Assembly (NCBI GenBank): GCA_021783895.1
Contig: JAJXTJ010000098.1
Location: 1-5,740, forward strand
Reading direction: 5' to 3'
Length of the DNA: 5,740 nucleotides
Source: Pseudomonadota bacterium
Lineage (GTDB): Bacteria; Pseudomonadota; Gammaproteobacteria; Burkholderiales; Sulfuricellaceae
The translations under genes were made by a program, and so were the position numbers. The first letter of the stretch is position 1; each line of letters starts with the position of its first letter. This document shows positions 1 through 5,740 of this stretch, in pieces. The notes below the pieces were generated by a model. That model had not been told where the DNA came from, did no database searches, and was given only the letters and a program-made list of their open reading frames with translations.

Positions 1-909
1 ACCCAGGTTGACGCCCTGCCCGGCAAGCGGGTGGACGTTGTGGGCGGCGTCGCCGATCAGCGCCACCCTGGATTTTATCAGGTGCTCCAGGTGCAGCAAG
101 CGCAGGGGAAATGCGGCCGGCTTGCCGAGCAGTGTCAATTCGCCCAGGGCGCCGTGGCTCGCCTCCTGCACCTGATGGCAGAACTCATCCGGCGGCAGCG
201 CCATCAGCTCGGCGGCTCGCTCATCGAACGCCGTCCAGACGATCGAGATGCGATTGCCCGGCAAGGGCAGGAAGGCCAGCACGCCGTCGCTGCGGAACCA
301 TTCCCAGGCGGTATCGCCGTGAGGCAGTTCGGTTTCGAAATTGGCGATCACTCCCATCTGGCGGTAGGGTGCAGGTTCGGCATCCATTCCGGCCTGCGAA
401 CGCACCCAGGATTCCCTCCCGTCCGCGCCGACAATCAGCGGGGCACGCAATTCGCGGCCATCCTCGAGGCGCAGCACGGCGACCTCTTCCTGCAGCCTCA
501 GGCTGGCGCAGCGTGCCGGGCAGAACAACTCAAGGTTTTCCTGCCGCCGCAGCGCCTGCCACAGACCATGCTGCATCCAGCGCACTTCCGCGATCACCGC
601 CAATTCGGCCAGCCCGGATTGATGGGCATCGAAATCCAGATTGGCTTTCCCGTCATCGCCGTAAACGTGCATGCCCAGCACCGGAGCAATGCGGGCGGCA
701 TCGAATTGCTGCCAGGCGCCGATTTGGCTGAGGAATTCGATGCTGCCCGGACTGATGGCATAGACCCGGCTGGTCCACTCCGGCGCTGGCGCTGCCGGCG
801 CCACGCTTTCCACCAGCGCCAGCTTCAGCCCGCTGTCCTTCATCGCCAGGGCGAACGACGCGCCGACCAGCCCGGCGCCGACGATGATGACGTCGAATTG
901 GTCGCTCAT
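1..909 (-). CDS. ubiH: UbiH-family FAD-dependent ubiquinone-biosynthesis hydroxylase, partial (C-terminus beyond left edge)
   Basis: This flavoprotein monooxygenase should hydroxylate the aromatic ring of a polyprenylated ubiquinone precursor, using O2 and NAD(P)H, at the cytoplasmic face of the inner membrane. The frame is open for 303 residues from ATG 909 to the window edge; family members are about 390-400, so roughly the last quarter is missing. Visible motifs are the Rossmann dinucleotide fingerprint (VGAGLVG, residues 10-16) with acidic E34 at the end of the second strand, the DG motif (GADGRESWVR, 161-170), and the FAD ribityl/phosphate motif (GDAAHNVHPLAGQGVNLG, 286-303), whose HPLAGQG(V/L)N form marks the UbiH/UbiF/UbiI group. 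No Shine-Dalgarno sequence is apparent before the ATG, and repeat E1 ends 15 bp upstream. Position after pepP matches E. coli ubiH, but sequence alone does not separate C6 from C5 or C1 hydroxylases, so the symbol is less certain than the family. Confidence 0.87.
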   Translation of the reverse strand, partial: MSDQFDVIIVGAGLVGASFALAMKDSGLKLALVESVAPAAPAPEWTSRVYAISPGSIEFLSQIGAWQQFDAARIAPVLGMHVYGDDGKANLDFDAHQSGLAELAVIAEVRWMQHGLWQALRRQENLELFCPARCASLRLQEEVAVLRLEDGRELRAPLIVGADGRESWVRSQAGMDAEPAPYRQMGVIANFETELPHGDTAWEWFRSDGVLAFLPLPGNRISIVWTAFDERAAELMALPPDEFCHQVQEASHGALGELTLLGKPAAFPLRLLHLEHLIKSRVALIGDAAHNVHPLAGQGVNLG

Positions 910-924
910 GCTAATAACAGTGCT

Positions 925-1074
925 TTAACCACGGGGCACACGGGGTGCACGGGGAAACCCAAAAGCAGGCGCCTCTAGGCGACAAGGGCTTGGGGGCGTC
1001 AATACATTCACTCAGAGGGCGCTTGGATAGAATTACATAGCACACTGATCTTACCCCGTGTGCCCCGTGGTTAA
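925..1074. repeat. Palindromic intergenic repeat element E1 with perfect 22-bp terminal inverted repeats
   Basis: Positions 925-946 and 1053-1074 are perfect reverse complements over 22 bp, separated by 106 bp. Pairing stops exactly at both ends. The left arm carries CACGGGG at 930-936 and 939-945, and a third copy at 948-954 lies just inside it; the period is exactly 9 bp. The right arm has the complement CCCCGTG at 1054-1060 and 1063-1069. The element begins and ends with TTAA. It fills the gap between pepP and ubiH, with 15 bp left on each side. From memory, similar GC-rich palindromes (translating spuriously as NHGAHG-like peptides) are scattered between genes in many bacterial genomes. 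No transposase is present, and no T-tract follows either arm, so it does not look like an intrinsic terminator. Confidence 0.92.
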
Positions 1075-1089
1075 CTGATTTTTCCTGGT

Positions 1090-2394
1090 TCAATTATTTT
1101 CCATTTCCGACTCTATTTCGACTACCGTTTTCGGTGCCGCCAGGGTCAAAACCTCGCAACCCTCGTCACTCACCAGCACGTCGTCCTCGATGCGGATGCC
1201 GATGTTCCACAGAGATTCCGGCACGCCCTCGCCGGGCCGGATGTAGCAGCCCGGCTCGACGGTCAGCACCATGCCCGCTTCCAGCTTGCGCCACTCTCCG
1301 CCACGCTTGTAGTCGCCCACGTCATGCACGTCCATCCCCAGCCAGTGGCCGGTCTTGTGCATGTAAAAGCGCTTGTAATCGCCGGATTCCAGCACCCCGT
1401 CCACGCTTCCCGTGCACAGGCCGAGGTCGATCATCCCCTGCGCCAGCACCTTGAGGGCGGCCTGGTGCGGATCGTCCCAACTGGCGCCGATTCTGACGGC
1501 ACCGATCGCCGCCGCCTGCGCCGCCAGCACCATTTCGTACACGTCTTTCTGCGTTGCGCTGTAGCGCCCGTTGACCGGGAAGGTGCGAGTGATGTCGGCG
1601 GCGTAGCCATCCAGCTCGCAGCCGGCATCGATCAGCAGCAGGTCGCCGTCCCTGAGCGCGTCACTGTTGCCGACATAATGCAGCACGCAGGCATTGGCGC
1701 CGCCCGCCACGATGGTCGAATACGCCGGGGCCTGGGCGCCGTGGCGGCGGAATTCATGCAGGAATTCCGCCTCGATTTCGTATTCGTGCCGCCCTGGCCA
1801 GACCTGTCGCATGGCACGGCGATGCGCGGCGGCGGAAATTTCGGCGGCGCGGCGCAGGGTGGCGATTTCCTCGGGGCTCTTGATCAGCCGCATTTCGTCC
1901 AGCAGCACGCGCACGTCCCTGATTGCGGACGGTGCGACAATGCCGTTACGGACCTCTGCCCGCACCGCGTTGAGCCAGCCCACCGCCCGCGCATCCCAGG
2001 CGCTGTCGGCGCCGAGATGAAAATGCAGGCTGGGCTGATCGGCGAGCAGCTTGGTCATCATCTCGTCCAGCATAGCGATGGGATGAGTCTCGTCGAAGCC
2101 GAAAGTCCCGCGCGCCGCCTCCGTGCCATGGCGGAAGCCGTCCCATACCTCGCGCTCGGCGTTTTTCTCGCGGCAGAACAGGATGCTTTTGGGGGCCACT
2201 CCGGCGACCAGAACCAGCACCGCCTCGGGCTCGCCAAAGCCAGTCAGGTAGTGGAAATAGCTGTCGAACCGGTAAGGATAAACGCTGTCGCGGTTGCGCG
2301 GGCGCTCCGGCGCGGTGGGAATCACCGCCACGCCGTCCTGCATCTGTTCGGCCAGCCGGAGGCGGCGCTGAGTGTAGATCGGGGTGTTCATCAT
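1090..2394 (-). CDS. pepP: Xaa-Pro aminopeptidase (aminopeptidase P, peptidase family M24B)
   Basis: A cytoplasmic dinuclear-metal (usually Mn) exopeptidase that removes the N-terminal residue from peptides with proline in second position. The 434 residues match the family length (E. coli about 440). An N-terminal domain (about 1-170, including SYFHYLTGFGEPEAVLVL) precedes the pita-bread catalytic domain. All five metal ligands are visible: D256 (LLIDAG), D267 (ADITRTFP), H350 (GHWLGMDVHDVG), E380 (LTVEPGCY) and E403 (GIRIEDD). H239 and H357 match the conserved active-site histidines. The stop of murU lies only 3 bp upstream, so translation is probably coupled. Two adjacent ATGs (2394 and 2391) are possible starts. 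AGGA lies 1 nt before the first and 4 nt before the second, so the second may be preferred; this changes the protein by one Met. Repeat E1 starts 15 bp after the stop. Confidence 0.95.
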   Translation of the reverse strand: MMNTPIYTQRRLRLAEQMQDGVAVIPTAPERPRNRDSVYPYRFDSYFHYLTGFGEPEAVLVLVAGVAPKSILFCREKNAEREVWDGFRHGTEAARGTFGFDETHPIAMLDEMMTKLLADQPSLHFHLGADSAWDARAVGWLNAVRAEVRNGIVAPSAIRDVRVLLDEMRLIKSPEEIATLRRAAEISAAAHRRAMRQVWPGRHEYEIEAEFLHEFRRHGAQAPAYSTIVAGGANACVLHYVGNSDALRDGDLLLIDAGCELDGYAADITRTFPVNGRYSATQKDVYEMVLAAQAAAIGAVRIGASWDDPHQAALKVLAQGMIDLGLCTGSVDGVLESGDYKRFYMHKTGHWLGMDVHDVGDYKRGGEWRKLEAGMVLTVEPGCYIRPGEGVPESLWNIGIRIEDDVLVSDEGCEVLTLAAPKTVVEIESEMENN

Positions 2395-2397
2395 GTC

Positions 2398-3189
<792 letters not shown>

Positions 3190-3199
3190 AAAAAGATTT

Positions 3200-4198
3200 T
3201 CAAAAAGTATATCCTACCACTACCTGCCTGTTCTCCAGATCATCCAGCAGCTTCAGCAGCGGATGCAGCTCGCGGTAACGCTCGCACGTCTTGCGCAAGT
3301 AAGCCATCACCAACGGCATGTCTTTCAGGTAGTTCTCCTTGCCATCGCGATGGCAAAGCCGGGCGAAGATGCCCAGCACCTTGATGTGGCGCTGCGCGCC
3401 CATCCATTCGAAATCGCGGTAAAACTCGGCGAAATCGCGCGACACCGGCAACCCGGCTTTCTTCGCCCGTTCCCAGTAGCGGATCGTCCAATCCAGCACC
3501 CGCTCCTCCTCCCAGTGGATATAGGCATCCTTGAACAGGGAAACCAGGTCGTAAGTGACCGGTCCGTACACCGCGTCCTGAAAATCCAGGATGCCTGGTT
3601 CGTCTCCGCCCGCCATCAGGTTGCGGGAATGGTAGTCGCGGTGCACGAAGACCTTGGGTTGCGCCAGGTTGTTGCGCAGGATCAGGGCGAAAACCCGATC
3701 CAGCGCTTCCGCCTCGGCGCCGGAGAATTCTGTGCGCAAGTGCTTGCTCACGTACCAGTCCGGGAACAGCCGCATTTCGCGCAGCAACAGGGCTTCATCG
3801 TAGTCCGGCAGCACGTCCGGGCGGCTGGCAAGCTGAATGTCGATCAGCGCTCCGGCGGCGGCGGTATATAAGGCATCCGCTGCGGCCTCGTTCTCGTTCA
3901 GCGCATCCAGATAAGTGGCGCCGCCCAGGTCGGTCAGCAGCAGGAAGCCCTGCTGCAAGTCCTGCGCCAGAAAGTTCGGCACGTGGACACCCGCATCCCG
4001 GAACAGCTCCGCCGCGTGGATGAAAGGCCGGCAATCCTCCTGCTCCGGCGGCGCATCCATCACGATCAGCGAGCGATCCGGCAGGCTCACCCGAAAGTAG
4101 CGGCGGAAGCTGGCATCGGCCGATGCCGGGGCTAGTGTATAAGGTAAGCTGGGGATTTGGTGCTTCAGCCAGTTTTCAAGTAATTCAAGGCGGTCCAT
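3200..4198 (-). CDS. amgK: N-acetylmuramate/N-acetylglucosamine anomeric kinase (AmgK, aminoglycoside phosphotransferase fold)
   Basis: A cytoplasmic sugar kinase predicted to use ATP to phosphorylate the anomeric carbon of MurNAc (and GlcNAc) released by peptidoglycan turnover, supplying MurNAc-1-phosphate to MurU. The 332 residues show the APH fold: an N-terminal lobe with the loop ASADASFRRYFRV (25-37) and strand SLIVMDAPP (43-51), then the catalytic loop HRDYHSRNL (186-194) with catalytic D188 and metal-binding N193, and ILDFQD (203-208) with metal-binding D205. The Trp/Arg-rich C-terminal helical region (225-300) should bind the sugar. VMDAPP stands where classical kinases carry the ATP-binding lysine; I recall this as normal for this subfamily. 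A weak GAG lies about 6 nt before ATG 4198. The gene is first in the leftward cluster and divergent from lptD, as in Pseudomonas. Older annotations call such proteins aminoglycoside phosphotransferase; antibiotic resistance by drug phosphorylation is not implied. Confidence 0.9.
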   Translation of the reverse strand: MDRLELLENWLKHQIPSLPYTLAPASADASFRRYFRVSLPDRSLIVMDAPPEQEDCRPFIHAAELFRDAGVHVPNFLAQDLQQGFLLLTDLGGATYLDALNENEAAADALYTAAAGALIDIQLASRPDVLPDYDEALLLREMRLFPDWYVSKHLRTEFSGAEAEALDRVFALILRNNLAQPKVFVHRDYHSRNLMAGGDEPGILDFQDAVYGPVTYDLVSLFKDAYIHWEEERVLDWTIRYWERAKKAGLPVSRDFAEFYRDFEWMGAQRHIKVLGIFARLCHRDGKENYLKDMPLVMAYLRKTCERYRELHPLLKLLDDLENRQVVVGYTF

Positions 4199-4333
4199 TT
4201 AATCTCGCGTTGCGTAAAAGCCGAATTTGTGCGATTTTATCACCGATACCGGCCCAGATAATAACGAGAACACAACATGGCCTCGATCCGCGTCAATCTG
4301 GCGCTGACCGAGGCCGTTGCCATATTGTAGAAC
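4199..4333. promoter_or_regulatory. Divergent intergenic region between amgK and lptD
   Basis: This 135-bp gap must hold the promoters for both leftward amgK and rightward lptD. An AT-richer core lies at 4224-4264. Candidate -10 hexamers are GATAAT at 4257-4262 for lptD and, on the minus strand, TAAAAT at 4239-4234 for amgK, which would give a short amgK leader of about 28 nt. They are 17 bp apart, so each falls where the other's -35 would be, and both resulting -35 matches are poor (2 of 6). I see no sigma-E-like GGAACTT box and no strong operator palindrome. The presence of promoters follows from the gene arrangement; the exact hexamers are weak guesses. Confidence 0.4.
4277..4330 (+). other. 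Possible 17-codon leader ORF just upstream of lptD
   Basis: An ATG at 4277 opens a frame encoding MASIRVNLALTEAVAIL, which ends at TAG 4328-4330, three bases before the lptD ATG and in the same frame. Only a weak GAG (4266-4268) lies 8 nt before it. The lptD start itself has no Shine-Dalgarno within the normal distance; the nearest is GAGG at 4310-4313, 20 nt away. Re-initiation after the leader stop could therefore feed lptD. A chance ORF of this length is common, and no known leader peptide is recognised. Confidence 0.22.
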
Positions 4334-5740
4334 ATGAAAAAACCTTTTCGCGAACAGCCTTTGCCACATTTGGCCGGACTATTCCATCATTTCCGCCCGA
4401 CACCGCTCGCATACGCCCTGTTCTGGCTGTTCCCTACCGCATCGCCGGCAGCACCAAGTTTGCCGCCATTCCAGATTGACCCCGTTCTGCTGCAGTCCGC
4501 CCCCAAGGCCGGATCGCCCCCAAGACGAGAACCTGTCGCGGCACAGGCACCCGAGGCAACAAGCCCCGTGGCGCCTGCCGCTGAAACCCTGGCCACCCTC
4601 ACAACACCGACCCGAACAGGGCAGAACATCCAGGAAACGGCAGGCATTCCCCTATCGCTCACGTTAAGCCGGGGCCTGACCTTGAACCCACCATCAGGCA
4701 CGCCATCCACGCCGATTTTCATCAGTGGGATGCGCATCCAGGGCCATCATGATATCGAGACAGAAGCCACAGGCGAAGCGGAGCTGCGCCAATGGGGTCA
4801 AATCATCAGTGCCGATCTGCTGCGCTACAACAAACCCGAAGATGAAGTTTTCGCCCAGGGTAAGGTGCGCATCGAACAGGAAGACGTCGTTACCGAAGGG
4901 CCCGAACTTAAACTCAAACTGAAAAACAGGGAAGGCTACCTGCATCAACCGGTTTTTCAACTGACCCAACAGGAGCCGGCGGGGCGCGGCGACGCGAAAA
5001 ACCTGTTATTCGATGGGAAAAACAAGTATCTGCTGGAGGACGCCCGCTACACGACTTGCCAAGCCGGATCTGATGACTGGTACCTCCACGCACTGGACCT
5101 CGATATCGACCGCACCACTCAAATAGGAACGGCAAGCAACGCCTACATCGACTTCATGAGCGTGCCTATTCTCTATATGCCGTGGATGAATTTCTCGCTC
5201 AGCAGCGCGCGCAAATCCGGTTTTCTCAGCCCCAGCTATGGCAGCACGGTCAATAGCGGGGCGGAATTTTCACAGCCCTATTACTGGAATATCGCGCCCA
5301 ACCGTGATGCCACCATCACGCCCAGATACATGACCCGGCGCGGCATCCAACTGAAAAATGAGCTGCGCTATCTGGGCCCGGATTACACCGGGACTGCAAC
5401 CCTGGAAATCCTGCCCAACGACCAGTTGGCCAATCTGGACCGCAGCTTCATTTCTCTGAAGCATCAACACAATCTGGGCGGCGGCTGGACGGGGGCGCTG
5501 ACACTGGAGAGAGCCTCCGACGACAATTATTTCAGGGATCTGAGCACCAACATCGGCGTCACCTCACAAGTCCACCTGCTGCGTGACGGCGTGCTTTCCA
5601 ATGCAGGCGCCTATGAGAACATGAACTGGAATTTCTCGGCGCGCTCGCAAAGCTTCCAGACCCTGCAGGATCCGCTGGCGCCGATCGTCACCCCTTACCG
5701 CCGCACCCAGATGTTGTTGAACGGATCCCGCACAGCCAAC
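4334..5740 (+). CDS. lptD: LPS-assembly protein LptD (OstA/Imp), partial (C-terminus beyond right edge)
   Basis: LptD is the outer-membrane beta-barrel that, with lipoprotein LptE, receives LPS from the periplasmic LptA bridge and inserts it into the outer leaflet. The visible 469 residues lack the rest of the barrel (family about 750-800). In order: a signal peptide with a long basic/His-rich n-region (1-22), a hydrophobic core (LAYALFWLF, 25-33) and likely cleavage near ASPAA (36-40); a Pro/Ala/Thr-rich linker (about 41-125); the periplasmic OstA beta-jellyroll (about 127-240, e.g. ISADLLRYNKPEDEVFAQGKV 158-178); then the start of the barrel with the diagnostic RKSGFLSPSYG (293-303) and PYYWNIAPNRDATITPRYM (315-333). 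The only cysteine is C242 (TTCQAGSDDW), matching E. coli C173; no equivalent of E. coli C31 exists. ATG 4334 is chosen because an in-frame TAG lies 3 bp upstream. There is no clear Shine-Dalgarno. Confidence 0.96.
   Translation, partial: MKKPFREQPLPHLAGLFHHFRPTPLAYALFWLFPTASPAAPSLPPFQIDPVLLQSAPKAGSPPRREPVAAQAPEATSPVAPAAETLATLTTPTRTGQNIQETAGIPLSLTLSRGLTLNPPSGTPSTPIFISGMRIQGHHDIETEATGEAELRQWGQIISADLLRYNKPEDEVFAQGKVRIEQEDVVTEGPELKLKLKNREGYLHQPVFQLTQQEPAGRGDAKNLLFDGKNKYLLEDARYTTCQAGSDDWYLHALDLDIDRTTQIGTASNAYIDFMSVPILYMPWMNFSLSSARKSGFLSPSYGSTVNSGAEFSQPYYWNIAPNRDATITPRYMTRRGIQLKNELRYLGPDYTGTATLEILPNDQLANLDRSFISLKHQHNLGGGWTGALTLERASDDNYFRDLSTNIGVTSQVHLLRDGVLSNAGAYENMNWNFSARSQSFQTLQDPLAPIVTPYRRTQMLLNGSRTAN

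Noticed and set aside
31..978. Plus-strand frame (315 codons) antisense to the ubiH-like gene
   Set aside because: The minus strand carries an uninterrupted UbiH-family protein with all FAD motifs. The plus frame runs on into repeat E1 and has no protein-like features.
925..1074. E1 (and likewise E2 at 3098-3189) as an intrinsic terminator
   Set aside because: The stems are long, but neither side of either element has a T-tract, and the downstream genes are in the same direction. Attenuation remains possible, but a terminator call is not supported.
911..1093. Small minus-strand ORF (60 codons) between pepP and ubiH
   Set aside because: It consists almost wholly of repeat E1 read through both arms, which produces NHGAHG-like and CTPCAPWL-like peptides. 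This is a known kind of spurious ORF.
3263..3871. Plus-strand frame (202 codons) antisense to amgK
   Set aside because: Shadow of amgK, whose catalytic HRDYHSRNL and ILDFQD motifs are read on the minus strand.
4387..4969. Minus-strand frames (116 and 91 codons) opposite lptD
   Set aside because: They overlap the lptD linker and jellyroll, which form a single uninterrupted conserved plus-strand frame.

Overview
The window holds ordinary chromosomal housekeeping genes of a Gram-negative proteobacterium that has ubiquinone and lipopolysaccharide. The divergent lptD / amgK-murU arrangement is known from Pseudomonas. The GC-rich codon use and the Pro/Ala-rich linker in LptD suggest a betaproteobacterium, perhaps of the Nitrosomonadales type. 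That placement is an inference from gene content, not from a search.

Layout: a divergent intergenic region (4199-4333) separates lptD, which runs rightward off the window end (4334-5740), from a leftward four-gene cluster: amgK (4198-3200), murU (3087-2398), pepP (2394-1090) and a UbiH-family hydroxylase (909 to the left edge, incomplete). murU and pepP are 3 bp apart and almost certainly cotranscribed. The other two junctions each hold one palindromic repeat element: E2 (3098-3189) between amgK and murU, and E1 (925-1074) between pepP and ubiH.

Function: AmgK and MurU together form a MurNAc salvage route (MurNAc to MurNAc-1-phosphate to UDP-MurNAc) that feeds peptidoglycan synthesis without MurA. 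LptD is the outer-membrane channel that inserts LPS. The divergent region therefore joins peptidoglycan recycling to outer-membrane assembly. PepP trims peptides with proline at position 2, and the UbiH-like flavoprotein hydroxylates a ubiquinone precursor; pepP followed by ubiH is also the enterobacterial order.

I found no convincing new multigene system. The most interesting non-coding signals are the two repeat elements. Each arm is built on three copies of a related 7-mer, CACGGGG every 9 bp in E1 and CACAGAG every 8 bp in E2. Each element sits centred in its gap and ends 10-15 bp before a start codon that lacks a Shine-Dalgarno sequence. A 17-codon reading frame ending 3 bp before lptD is a weaker but testable candidate leader peptide.
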